A stretch of DNA of 26,216 nt from Oscillospiraceae bacterium (lineage in GTDB: Bacteria; Bacillota_A; Clostridia; Oscillospirales; Ruminococcaceae), in contig JAGAJA010000059.1 of NCBI GenBank assembly GCA_017829075.1, positions 1 through 26,216 of the forward strand, read 5' to 3'. Below the pieces are notes generated by a model, which was not told the DNA's origin, searched no databases, and worked only from the letters and a program-made list of their open reading frames with translations. Positions within the stretch are counted from its first letter, which is position 1. Each line of letters begins with the position of its first letter. Positions 8,561 to 16,179 of this stretch are shown here, in pieces. Position numbers and translations under genes: made by a program.

Positions 8561-11500
8561 ATGAGCGAAAACAACGAACAGGTTGAAAAGCTCCTTGGTG
8601 ACTTCTTTGAACGTCACACCGCCGGCGACAAGGAGGGTATGTCTGAGGTTCTCCAGAAGATCCAGATGATGCTCTATTCCGGGGAAACCGACAGCACGCC
8701 GTTCAAGGACTATTTCAACAGTATGTACACCGGAAGAAGCGCAATAAATGTCGCTGGAATGGTGAACGATTATCCGAGGGAGTCCATTATCCGTGAGCTT
8801 TTGCAGAACGTTTTCGGCTGCGATTATGAGGAAAGCGACATCAAGGTAATGATCGAGTTCCTTGACGAGGGTCAGGTAAAGCTCACTTATAATGAAACCG
8901 GATTCAGCCTTGAGCAGGTGTTCTATTATCTCTCCGTCGGCAGAAGCGAGAGCAGCAAGGATCGCGAGGGCAGATTCGGTCTTGGCGCAAAGAGCGTGTT
9001 CGCGAATGTTGACTGGTTCAAGATGCGTTCAAATAACTATGCGCTGCGCGTGGTGAATGACGGCGGTATGCTCAAGGTTCGCGAGCTGGAGCTGACTGCG
9101 CCGAAATTCAAGCACACCGAGATCGTGTTTGCGCTTGATGAGGAGGATCAGAAGAAGCTTCACCATAATCTGGTGACAATGACCTCCGAAAAGGGCGACT
9201 ATATCAATATGGTGGATCTGTGCTTCGCGTTCATCAAAAAGAAGCATCTGAAATCCACTGACGAGCAGGAAAACCACTCCCGCACGTTCAATATCGCGAT
9301 CATTTCTTTTGGCAAGCCTGAGGTAGTATACAAGATCCAGGAGTACCGCCGTGATGAGAACGACCTCACCAAGATCCGTTTCAGCGAAAACGGCAAGTCG
9401 GTTGCGGACTTCATTCATATGGAGGAGAACGGCTTCGTTTACCTCATTCCCTATGCGATTTCCGGAGCCAAGAGGGAAGCGGCAAAGGTGCTGATGAGCA
9501 AGTACAACTACTTCTCTACCTTTGAGCTTACCGGACTTGTAAAGGCGAGCCGTCAGGACTTCTTGCAGGAGCAGCTTTCGGCATTCTTCGTAAGCGTTCC
9601 CAACAGATATGTCACAAACAACCGCGCCGGAATCCGCCACGACTGCATTGAGGAGGTTTCCACCGAGATTGAGGAGGATATCCTTGATATCGTGGACGAG
9701 TACCGCAGACTGTTCGTGCTCCAGCTTACAAAACGCCCGGATAACCCGGAGCGCTATATGCTCAGACCGGCGCAGTATGTGTTTGAGTTCTTCTATAATT
9801 ACATAAACGGAAGTACGCTGGTAAAGGGACTTCGCGAGAAGTTCGCGGACAGCATTTCCATAAAGTTCCCGGACATCGAACAGCCGGTATCCTTTACCGA
9901 CCTGCGCGAGCGCGGCTATTTCACTGAGAGAACCGACGCGGATATTGAGGATCACGACAGCGGCGCTGCGTGTGAGGCTCTGCTTGCCGACCTCGACCAG
10001 ATGAAGGAATGGTACGGCTCGGACGGAGACCACGTTTTTGCCGCAAAGTACGACTGGTACAGGCAGGAAACAAACGAAAAGGGCGTAGAGTACGCGTATT
10101 CGTTCCAGCTCAGCGGACATAAGTACCTCATGACCTCCGACAAGGACAAGAGGATCAAGGATTATGGTCTGTCCGACGGCTTCATGAGCATTATCAGCCT
10201 GAAGCTCAATAGCTGCATTGTCAACGGCGCGGTTGCTGATGAAAACGCGTTGGCGGAGGCTTTCCGGATAATCGACGAGATGTTCGGCGAAAGCTACCGC
10301 ATTGGTATGAAGTACTTCCAGTTCCATATCACCTCCGGCGGAACTGACATTCATTTTGAGATCTCCAAGATCCAGATCGGAAACCTCAAGATTGCAATGG
10401 ACGTTATCCAGAAGCATGAAATGAGGTTCGAGAACCACCAGATCTACAATCAGGTAGTCAATCTGATGGTGAATTCCTTCACCAATGGTAAGGACACCAT
10501 GGAGTTCCTGCGGGAGATCAAGAGCCAGGGCGGCGACGTTACTCTTGCTTTGGATATCAATAAGCGCTATCGCTTCTCCGCTTACGGAAAGCAGTTCATG
10601 ATCCCGCCGAACATCACCAACACTGATCTTCTGGAGATCGTCGGCGATGTTTACCTGCTCATTGAGAGCGGAATGTTCAACGGACGTGTGTTCGACTTCC
10701 CCTATTCGCCGGGACGTTATGATTATGACGCGGAAGAGATCCTGACGGTTCTTCCGTCCCTCGGAAATGCAGAGGCAGTTTCAGAGCAGATCTCCAAGAT
10801 CTACACCTGCGATCTCGGACTTGATAAGATCGCCCTGCTGGACGAGAACGACAAGATATTAAAGATCATCGACACCTCCGAGGGAATTTCTCCGGACAAC
10901 AAGGCAAAGACCGCGAAGTACATCGTTCTGCGTGACGGTCTTTCAAAGCCGCAGTTCTCCCGGTACATTGAGTACATTCTTACCGGAAAAATCGGCAAGG
11001 CGCTGTCCGCGCTTTATTCCAGCACCGAAGAACCAAATCAGGTGCTTGCGGATCAGATACCCTACTATTTCAAGCCGGTTCCCACTATCCAGCGCAAGGA
11101 GTTCGAGTTCCTGCGCGGTGAGGTGCGCCGAATTTCCGGCATAAAGAACCCCAGACTCTACAAGAATTATTTCGCAAGGGATATCAATGCAAAACTGTAC
11201 GGCTATGGCGGTGTGTGCCCCTGCTGCGGCTATGAGTCCAAGATGATAAACAGCTTTATCCTGAAGGACTTCTCAATAGGTCTGCTTAACGGCGAAAAGG
11301 AGCAGAAGTTCCGCTTCTCCCTGTATCTCTGCGCGAACGACTCCTACGCTGCCGGCGGCTGGATAATCGACGATGTGAGCATAGGCGGAATGTCTCCGTT
11401 CCTCTGGCTGGAGGAGGTTTCCCAGATCGACTATATCCCTCCGGAGTTCCTTTACTGCCGCATCAAGTATCGTCCTCAGGTGACCTACGATATCTGCGAG

Positions 11501-11617
11501 GCTGTCGGTGAGGAAACTGCTTCCGGCACTGATGTCTATGACGGCGCTCCTGAGATCCTCGACTTCGTGCTTTCGCCGATGATGGCTGCAAAGTGGTTTG
11601 AGGATAACCAGAAGTAA
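8561..11617 (+). CDS. Large GHKL (Hsp90/sacsin/MORC-like) ATPase with C-terminal Cys cluster
   Basis: A 1018-residue protein whose N-terminal domain is a Bergerat-fold ATPase. The N box is IIRELLQN (76-83; Glu79 as catalytic base, Asn83 as Mg ligand), the G1-like box is YNETGFSLEQV (110-120), and the G2 box is GRFGLGAKSVF (137-147) after SVGRSESSKDRE. This arrangement is closest to sacsin/Hsp90-type and MORC-type ATPases. The long middle region is unrecognised. Near the end, CPCCG (886-890) and a later LYLCAND suggest a small zinc-binding module. There is no signal peptide or membrane segment. It follows the SF2-like gene by 88 bases on the same strand and shares its promoter and terminator. 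GHKL ATPases paired with SF2 proteins occur in restriction-like and phage-defence loci, but no nuclease or methylase is present here, so the function is open. Confidence 0.8.
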   Translation: MSENNEQVEKLLGDFFERHTAGDKEGMSEVLQKIQMMLYSGETDSTPFKDYFNSMYTGRSAINVAGMVNDYPRESIIRELLQNVFGCDYEESDIKVMIEFLDEGQVKLTYNETGFSLEQVFYYLSVGRSESSKDREGRFGLGAKSVFANVDWFKMRSNNYALRVVNDGGMLKVRELELTAPKFKHTEIVFALDEEDQKKLHHNLVTMTSEKGDYINMVDLCFAFIKKKHLKSTDEQENHSRTFNIAIISFGKPEVVYKIQEYRRDENDLTKIRFSENGKSVADFIHMEENGFVYLIPYAISGAKREAAKVLMSKYNYFSTFELTGLVKASRQDFLQEQLSAFFVSVPNRYVTNNRAGIRHDCIEEVSTEIEEDILDIVDEYRRLFVLQLTKRPDNPERYMLRPAQYVFEFFYNYINGSTLVKGLREKFADSISIKFPDIEQPVSFTDLRERGYFTERTDADIEDHDSGAACEALLADLDQMKEWYGSDGDHVFAAKYDWYRQETNEKGVEYAYSFQLSGHKYLMTSDKDKRIKDYGLSDGFMSIISLKLNSCIVNGAVADENALAEAFRIIDEMFGESYRIGMKYFQFHITSGGTDIHFEISKIQIGNLKIAMDVIQKHEMRFENHQIYNQVVNLMVNSFTNGKDTMEFLREIKSQGGDVTLALDINKRYRFSAYGKQFMIPPNITNTDLLEIVGDVYLLIESGMFNGRVFDFPYSPGRYDYDAEEILTVLPSLGNAEAVSEQISKIYTCDLGLDKIALLDENDKILKIIDTSEGISPDNKAKTAKYIVLRDGLSKPQFSRYIEYILTGKIGKALSALYSSTEEPNQVLADQIPYYFKPVPTIQRKEFEFLRGEVRRISGIKNPRLYKNYFARDINAKLYGYGGVCPCCGYESKMINSFILKDFSIGLLNGEKEQKFRFSLYLCANDSYAAGGWIIDDVSIGGMSPFLWLEEVSQIDYIPPEFLYCRIKYRPQVTYDICEAVGEETASGTDVYDGAPEILDFVLSPMMAAKWFEDNQK

Positions 11618-11652
11618 TTTCTGATATCGAAATTACAAAAAGTAAACAGAAT

Positions 11653-11685
11653 GTTCCCCCTTTCCGAATTGTGGAGAGGGGGAAC
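11653..11685 (+). terminator. Terminator after the GHKL ATPase gene
   Basis: A 13-bp stem (GTTCCCCCTTTCC with GGAGAGGGGGAAC, one G-T wobble) encloses a 7-base loop, 35 bases after the stop codon, followed by TGATTTTA. It sits between convergent genes and may also stop transcription from the agu operon. Confidence 0.75.
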
Positions 11686-11701
11686 TGATTTTATGAGGTT
11701 C

Positions 11702-11738
11702 AAATCAATATTCAAGATGTATAATCTAAATCAATATT
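11702..11738. repeat. Short direct repeat between convergent genes
   Basis: AAATCAATATT occurs twice, at 11702-11712 and 11728-11738, within AT-rich DNA between two gene ends. No function is evident. Confidence 0.4.
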
Positions 11739-11753
11739 ACGCAGAGTATTATA

Positions 11754-12866
11754 TTACAACTGATTTTCTTCCTCAGAGAACGCAGGTATCTGCTGAGTAA
11801 TGCAGTGAATGTTTCCGCCGCCGATGAGGATATCCCGCGCGTATACCGGGATTATCTCCCGTTCCGGGAAAAGCTCCGCAAGCTTCGCCCGCGCCGGCTC
11901 GTCCGCCGGGTCGTTGAAGAACGGCATTACCACTGCGCCGTTTGAGATATAGAAGTTGACGTAAGACGCCGCAAGCCGCTCGCCGGGGATTCTTGTGGGC
12001 TGAAAGTCCATTGTGTCAAGACCGGCGCATTCCTCGGCGGTGATAGTGACCGGCTTCGGCAGGTGCAGCTTGTGTACTTTGAACCTGCGCCCTTTTGCGT
12101 CGGTGGAGTTCTCCAGTATCTCAAGGCAGGAGCGGGACAGCTCGTACTGGGGATCTGACGTGTCGTCCGTCCAGCCGAGGACTACCTCTCCGGGCTTTAC
12201 GAAAGCGCAGATGTTGTCAACGTGCTCGTTGGTTTCGTCGTTATAGATACCCCGTTCCAGCCAGATCACTTTCTCCGCTCCGAGATATTGCTTGAGTTTT
12301 TCCTCAATCTGCTCCTTTGTCAGGTCGGGATTTCTCCCGGCGCTCAGCAGGCAGGCTTCGGTGGTGAGGATAGTACCCTCGCCGTCCGAATGGATAGAGC
12401 CTCCTTCCAGCACAAATCCGGAGGCGTCGTACATACTCTTGTCGTATAGGTCGCACAGCTTGCGCGCCATGCGGTCGTCCTTGTCCCACGGGAAGTACAG
12501 ACCGTCATGAAGTCCGCCCCATGCGTTGAAGCTCCAGTTGACGCCGCGAATGACCCTGCCGTTGGTGACAAAGGTAGGGCAGTAGTCCCGCGCCCAGCTG
12601 TCGTTGCTGCTCATCTCAACCACCCGGATATGGGAGGGGAGCATACGGCGGGCGTTCTCGTACTGGCGGCAGCTTGCGCAGACGGTGACTTTTTCGCTTT
12701 TGGCAATAGCAGTGCATACCTGCACGAAAGCCTTACGCGCGGCATAGGCTCCGTACTGCCACGAGTCGGAGCGCTCCGGGAATATCAGAATGCAGCCATA
12801 GTGCGGGGAGAACTCCGCCGGCATATAAAATCCGTCCTCGGACGGGAGAGTGTCAAGTACTTTCAT
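11754..12866 (-). CDS. aguA: Agmatine deiminase
   Basis: Hydrolyses agmatine to N-carbamoylputrescine and ammonia, a cytosolic step of arginine-derived putrescine synthesis. It is a member of the peptidyl-arginine-deiminase-type fold: the start has PAEFSPHYGCILIFPERSDSW, followed by NDSWARDYCPTFV, EGGSIHSDGEGTILTTEACLL, the histidine-bearing DETNEHVDNICAF, and GGGNIHCITQQIPA with the catalytic cysteine at residue 355. The 370-residue length is normal. ATG at 12866 has AGAGGT six bases upstream. It starts 14 bases after the stop of the carbamoylputrescine amidase gene, so the two consecutive enzymes are co-expressed. Here the putrescine amidase, not a carbamoyltransferase, completes the route, so the role is biosynthetic rather than ATP-yielding. 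Confidence 0.95.
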   Translation of the reverse strand: MKVLDTLPSEDGFYMPAEFSPHYGCILIFPERSDSWQYGAYAARKAFVQVCTAIAKSEKVTVCASCRQYENARRMLPSHIRVVEMSSNDSWARDYCPTFVTNGRVIRGVNWSFNAWGGLHDGLYFPWDKDDRMARKLCDLYDKSMYDASGFVLEGGSIHSDGEGTILTTEACLLSAGRNPDLTKEQIEEKLKQYLGAEKVIWLERGIYNDETNEHVDNICAFVKPGEVVLGWTDDTSDPQYELSRSCLEILENSTDAKGRRFKVHKLHLPKPVTITAEECAGLDTMDFQPTRIPGERLAASYVNFYISNGAVVMPFFNDPADEPARAKLAELFPEREIIPVYARDILIGGGNIHCITQQIPAFSEEENQL

Positions 12867-12880
12867 AGTATACCTCTGGA

Positions 12881-13759
12881 CTATCTTTCAGTGATCTTTC
12901 CGTACATCTCCGGACGTCTGTCCCGGAAAACGCCCCAGCTAAGCCGCATATCCCGCAGCTCGTCAAGGTCGAAGCTGTGTAGCAGAACGCAGTCGCTCGT
13001 CCTGTCGGCGCACTCCGCAAGAGCTCCGGTATTATCCGCGATAAAGGAGCTTCCGTAGAACGTAAGCGAAGAGGACTGGTTCTGATTTTCGCTGTCCGGT
13101 GTGACTGTTTCAGTACCTACGCGGTTTGCTGCGATCACCGGGACGAGGTTTGCAGCGGCGTGACCCTGCATACATCTCTGCCAGTGGGGCATACTGTCGC
13201 ATTCCAGCACCGGCTCTGAGCCTATCGCCGTGGGGTAGAGCAGCAGCTCCGCGCCCATGAGAGCCATGCACCGCGCCGCCTCCGGAAACCACTGATCCCA
13301 GCAAATGCCTACGCCGATCTTCCCGAATTTAGTGTCCCACACCTTGAAGCCGGTGCCGCCGGGGGTGAAGTAGAATTTCTCCTGATAGAAGTGATCGTCC
13401 GGAATATGGGTCTTGCGGTAGACCCCAAGCAGAGAGCCGTCCGCGTCTATCATCGCAATGCTGTTGTAAAGCACGTTTCCGTCCTGCTCGTAGAAGCTGA
13501 TCGGAAGCGCCACCCCAAGCTCCTTTGCGACAGCCTGAAAGCGCTTCACTGCGGGATTTTCCTCCACAGGCAGCGCAAGCTTGTAGCTGTCGTAGCGGCG
13601 CTCCTGACAGAAATACCAGGTTTCAAAAAGCTCCGGCAGGAGAATTACGTTCGCGCCCTGTGAAGCTGCCTGCCGGACGAGCTTTTCGGCTTTATCTATT
13701 GACTGCTCCCTTGTACCGGGAATGGACATCTGGACAGCCGCAGCGGTGATCTTTCGCAT
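12881..13759 (-). CDS. aguB: N-carbamoylputrescine amidase
   Basis: Nitrilase-superfamily enzyme that hydrolyses N-carbamoylputrescine to putrescine, CO2 and ammonia. The catalytic triad is visible as Glu43 (ILLPELFETWYF), Lys116 (GVYRKTHIPDD) and Cys153 (VGICWDQWFPEAAR). The sequence DHFYQEKFYFTPG and the 292-residue length are typical of AguB rather than other nitrilases. ATG at 13759 has a GAGGT ribosome site. It is the first gene of the aguB-aguA operon and has a fully consensus promoter. The genes are divergent from purD. Confidence 0.95.
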   Translation of the reverse strand: MRKITAAAVQMSIPGTREQSIDKAEKLVRQAASQGANVILLPELFETWYFCQERRYDSYKLALPVEENPAVKRFQAVAKELGVALPISFYEQDGNVLYNSIAMIDADGSLLGVYRKTHIPDDHFYQEKFYFTPGGTGFKVWDTKFGKIGVGICWDQWFPEAARCMALMGAELLLYPTAIGSEPVLECDSMPHWQRCMQGHAAANLVPVIAANRVGTETVTPDSENQNQSSSLTFYGSSFIADNTGALAECADRTSDCVLLHSFDLDELRDMRLSWGVFRDRRPEMYGKITER

Positions 13760-13792
13760 ATTTTTACCTCTTAATATAATGATTTTTCTTTA

Positions 13793-13821
13793 ATTATATC
13801 ATTTGCAGCCCGATATGTCAA
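13793..13821 (-). promoter_or_regulatory. Consensus promoter of the aguBA operon
   Basis: The minus strand reads TTGACA, 17 bases, TATAAT, both exact consensus. The start of transcription should be near 13786, leaving a leader of about 27 bases. Confidence 0.85.
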
Positions 13822-13849
13822 ACGGTTGAGCGGAAATTCACAAAAAACC

Positions 13850-13878
13850 TTGAAAAAAAGCAGATTATATGCTACAAT
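13850..13878 (+). promoter_or_regulatory. Extended -10 promoter of purD
   Basis: TTGAAA, 17 bases, TACAAT, with TGC directly before the -10 hexamer, an extended -10. The start of transcription is near 13885, so the purD leader is only about 34 bases and leaves no room for a riboswitch. Confidence 0.8.
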
Positions 13879-13889
13879 ATAAATTGTAG
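13872..13889. promoter_or_regulatory. Perfect dyad over the purD -10 box, operator candidate
   Basis: CTACAAT and ATTGTAG are perfect 7-base inverted arms around ATAA. The dyad covers the -10 hexamer and the start point of purD transcription, the usual place for a repressor operator. The symmetry is seen directly; the regulator is unknown. Confidence 0.45.
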
Positions 13890-13918
13890 TAATTTTTTCC
13901 CGAAAGGACGTTTTTGAT

Positions 13919-15196
13919 ATGAATATTCTGGTAGTAGGCGGCGGCGGACGCGAACACGCGATAATTACCGCACTTGCGAGATCCCCTAAGGTAGACAAGC
14001 TTTATGCAGCCCCCGGCAACGGCGGAATTTCCGCGCTGGCGGAGTGCTTCCCGGTAAAGGCGACTGACCTTGACGGCATTCTTGAGCTGGCGAAGAAGCT
14101 TCAGCCGGATTATGTCTTTGTCGCACCTGACGACCCTCTGGTAATGGGAATGGTGGACAAGCTGAACGAAGCTGGCTTCAAGACCTTCGGCCCCCGCGCG
14201 AATGCGGCAATACTCGAGGGCAGCAAGGTGTTCTCAAAGGCGCTGATGAAGAAGTACGGCATACCCACAGCGGGCTACGAAACCTTTACTGACGCGGAAA
14301 AGGCAATTGAGTACATCAGAGAACAGAACAGCTACCCCGCAGTTATCAAGTGCGACGGACTTGCGCTGGGCAAGGGTGTAATTATCGCAAAGGATTTCGA
14401 GGAAGCAAAGGCGGCGGTTAATTCCATGCTGCTGGACGGCAAGTTTGGCAAATCCGGCAGCGAGATCGTTATTGAAGAGTTCATGACCGGCCCTGAGGTA
14501 ACTGTGCTTGCGTTCACCGACGGAAAGACGGTAAAGCCGATGATCTCCTCAATGGATCACAAGCGCGCCAACGACAATGACGAGGGACTTAACACCGGAG
14601 GAATGGGAACTATCGCGCCCAATCCCTGCTATACCGACGCTTTCAAGGCGGAGTGCATGGAGAAGATCTTCAAGCCCACAATTGCAGCAATGCAGGCTGA
14701 GGGACGTCCGTTCAAGGGCTGTCTGTATTTCGGGCTTATGCTTACTCCGAACGGCGCGAAGGTCGTTGAGTACAACTGCCGTTTCGGTGATCCGGAAACT
14801 CAGGTAGTGCTTCCGCTGCTGGAGACCGACCTTGTGGACATCATGGAAGCAGTCTGGGAGGAACGGCTGGAATCCCTTGACATCAAGTGGAGCGAAAAGT
14901 CCTGCGCCTGTGTGGTTATTGCCAGCGGAGGATATCCCGAAAAGTACGAAACCGGCAAGGAAATCTCCGGACTGGACGAAAAGGGACAGTCGTCGCTTGC
15001 TTACGTATACCATGCGGGAACAAAGCTTGAGGGCGGAAAGTACTACACTGCCGGCGGCAGAGTGCTTGGAGTTACAGCTACCGGGGACGATCTCAGATCT
15101 GCGCTGGACAAGGCATACAAGGCGGTGGAAACCATCACCTTTGACAAGGCGCATTACCGTAAGGACATAGGACAGCGGGCGTTAAAGGCGCTGTAA
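13919..15196 (+). CDS. purD: Phosphoribosylamine-glycine ligase
   Basis: ATP-dependent ligase that joins 5-phosphoribosylamine and glycine to glycinamide ribonucleotide, the second step of purine synthesis. The N-terminal domain starts with ILVVGGGGREHAI. The ATP-grasp domain shows PAVIKCDGLALGKGVIIAKD, EEFMTGPEVTVLAFTDG, DHKRANDNDEGLNTGGMGT and the metal-binding NCRFGDPETQ. The C-terminal domain contains YHAGTKL and GGRVLGVTATG. The 425-residue length is normal. ATG at 13919 has AAAGGA about 10 bases upstream. It stands apart from other pur genes and shares a transcript with a small membrane protein 13 bases downstream. Confidence 0.97.
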   Translation: MNILVVGGGGREHAIITALARSPKVDKLYAAPGNGGISALAECFPVKATDLDGILELAKKLQPDYVFVAPDDPLVMGMVDKLNEAGFKTFGPRANAAILEGSKVFSKALMKKYGIPTAGYETFTDAEKAIEYIREQNSYPAVIKCDGLALGKGVIIAKDFEEAKAAVNSMLLDGKFGKSGSEIVIEEFMTGPEVTVLAFTDGKTVKPMISSMDHKRANDNDEGLNTGGMGTIAPNPCYTDAFKAECMEKIFKPTIAAMQAEGRPFKGCLYFGLMLTPNGAKVVEYNCRFGDPETQVVLPLLETDLVDIMEAVWEERLESLDIKWSEKSCACVVIASGGYPEKYETGKEISGLDEKGQSSLAYVYHAGTKLEGGKYYTAGGRVLGVTATGDDLRSALDKAYKAVETITFDKAHYRKDIGQRALKAL

Positions 15197-15209
15197 TATC
15201 GGAGGTATT

Positions 15210-15620
15210 ATGAAAAGGACGTTACAGGTCATTTCAGTGCTGAGCGGCTTGATCGCTGTACTGGCGCTGGTTATGAATATTCAGGTCATTTTCGGCGGGA
15301 ACAGTTGGTTTTTACGCTTTGCAATGTTTTCAATGGTGAAAAGCGGCGGATTTATGGGATATCTCGGCAATCTGCTGAGTATGCTGATAATCGTGGCGGG
15401 CTTTGGCGCAATGTGTATCTGCGGATTCAAGGTCGCAGCCGGCGGCGGGGTTAAGGCAATGCGTCCGGCTCTGCTGGCGGGTGTTCTGATGACGCTTCTG
15501 GCGGTGATCTCGCTGATATGCAGCATCGCCGGAAAGATGTTCAACTTCGGCGATCTGGTTATTCTGGCAATGCCTGCGGTTTATACTTTCTGCGTATTTG
15601 CCGGCGGTGACAAGATGTGA
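15210..15620 (+). CDS. Small four-helix membrane protein, unknown function
   Basis: A 136-residue, strongly hydrophobic protein with about four predicted membrane segments: roughly residues 7-29, 49-76, 85-107 and 114-132. Charged residues are few and fall mainly in the first positions and in the loop KVAAGGGVKAMRP. I do not recognise a family. A GGAGG ribosome site precedes the ATG at 15210, and the gene starts 13 bases after purD, so it is probably co-transcribed. A weak terminator follows. Nothing in the sequence links it to purine metabolism beyond position. Confidence 0.75.
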   Translation: MKRTLQVISVLSGLIAVLALVMNIQVIFGGNSWFLRFAMFSMVKSGGFMGYLGNLLSMLIIVAGFGAMCICGFKVAAGGGVKAMRPALLAGVLMTLLAVISLICSIAGKMFNFGDLVILAMPAVYTFCVFAGGDKM

Positions 15621-15630
15621 ATTCTCTGAA

Positions 15631-15660
15631 AGCTGTCTGATTTCTGATCGGGCAGCTTTT
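15631..15660 (+). terminator. Terminator after purD and the membrane protein
   Basis: AGCTGTC pairs with GGCAGCT (one wobble) around a 13-base loop and is followed by TTTT. The T run is short, so termination may be partial. Confidence 0.6.
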
Positions 15661-15679
15661 GCATATTCAGTTGAGTTGC

Positions 15680-15935
15680 GGGAGAAAACCGAAAAGACAA
15701 AAGTGCCTCAACGCGCGAAAATGCGTGCCGAGGCACTAGACTGTCTATGCTATACAAAATAGATTTTCAGGAAAGAGCCACGAAACCGCTGTAATGGCGC
15801 ACGAGATTTCTCGATTTTTTGCGGGCGGTTTTGGGCTACAAAGATAATCTAGTCTATACAGCAAAAATTCCCCGCCACTCCGGCGGGGAAAGAGAAATCG
15901 GATGTTTTGCCGCGGTTGTTCCCGCGGCAAAAAGC
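15680..15935 (-). repeat. Structured multi-hairpin repeat, copy 1
   Basis: First of three related copies. It contains hairpin A (AGTGCCTC 15702-15709 with GAGGCACT 15730-15737), hairpin B (TTCCCCGCC, loop ACTCC, GGCGGGGAA; 15868-15890) and hairpin C (TTTTGCCGCGG, loop TTGTTC, CCGCGGCAAAA; 15905-15932). A longer-range stem joins AGATTTTC near 15761 with GATAATCT near 15843, imperfectly. On the minus strand hairpin A is followed by TTTTGTCTTTT, like a terminator. Hairpin C begins four bases after the tRNA-Thr CCA end, so this copy lies immediately downstream of the tRNA. Strand is assigned from the terminator-like tail. Confidence 0.85.
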
Positions 15936-16011
15936 TGGAGCTGGTGAACGGACTCGAACCCCCGACCTGCGCATTACGAATGCGCTGCTCTACCGACTGA
16001 GCTACACCAGC
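15936..16011 (-). tRNA. tRNA-Thr (anticodon CGT)
   Basis: Read on the minus strand: a 7-bp acceptor stem GCTGGTG/CACCAGC, D stem GCTC/GAGC, anticodon stem GCGCA/TGCGC with loop TTCGTAA (anticodon CGT, reads ACG), variable loop, T loop TTCGAGT, discriminator T and an encoded CCA. The T stem is weak: GGGGG opposite CCGTT gives a G-G mismatch at 51:63 and two G-U pairs. Its promoter is probably the consensus site at 16113-16141. Repeat copy 1 follows directly and hairpin C probably ends or trims the transcript. Confidence 0.93.
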
Positions 16012-16042
16012 AAATAAACTTGAATGAAATTTGCAAAAGCAC

Positions 16043-16071
16043 TTGAAATAAACAAGTCTGTATGGTATAAT
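16043..16071 (+). promoter_or_regulatory. Extended -10 promoter for the SipW-like gene
   Basis: TTGAAA, 17 bases, TATAAT with TGG directly before the -10 hexamer. Transcription would start near 16078 and run across the divergent tRNA promoter. Confidence 0.8.
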
Positions 16072-16112
16072 AAACATATACAGCGTTCAGTTTTTCAAGC
16101 GATGACTATATT

Positions 16113-16141
16113 ATTATATACTTAATTTCATAATTTGTCAA
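16113..16141 (-). promoter_or_regulatory. Consensus promoter for tRNA-Thr
   Basis: The minus strand reads TTGACA, 17 bases, TATAAT, exact consensus. The start would be near 16106, giving the tRNA precursor a leader of about 95 bases that runs back through the plus-strand promoter at 16043-16071. Confidence 0.8.
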
Positions 16142-16179
16142 GTGCAAAAGAGGTGTTTTTTATAAATTGGGGTAAAAAA

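Noticed and set aside
9029..10438. Long minus-strand open frame of 469 codons inside the GHKL ATPase gene
   Set aside because: Antisense to a gene with clear family motifs, and its translation shows no recognisable motif.
6517..11617. Recent horizontal transfer of the SF2/GHKL pair
   Set aside because: By eye, codon and base use match the flanking metabolic genes and there are no integrase, direct repeats or tRNA at the edges.
15745..16077. Minus-strand open frame of 110 codons
   Set aside because: It runs through the tRNA gene and the structured repeat, so it cannot be a normal protein gene.
16135..16179. TTG start at 16135 for the SipW-like protein
   Set aside because: No ribosome site precedes it and it lies in the tRNA -35 box; ATG 16180 is preferred, although GTG 16153 cannot be excluded.
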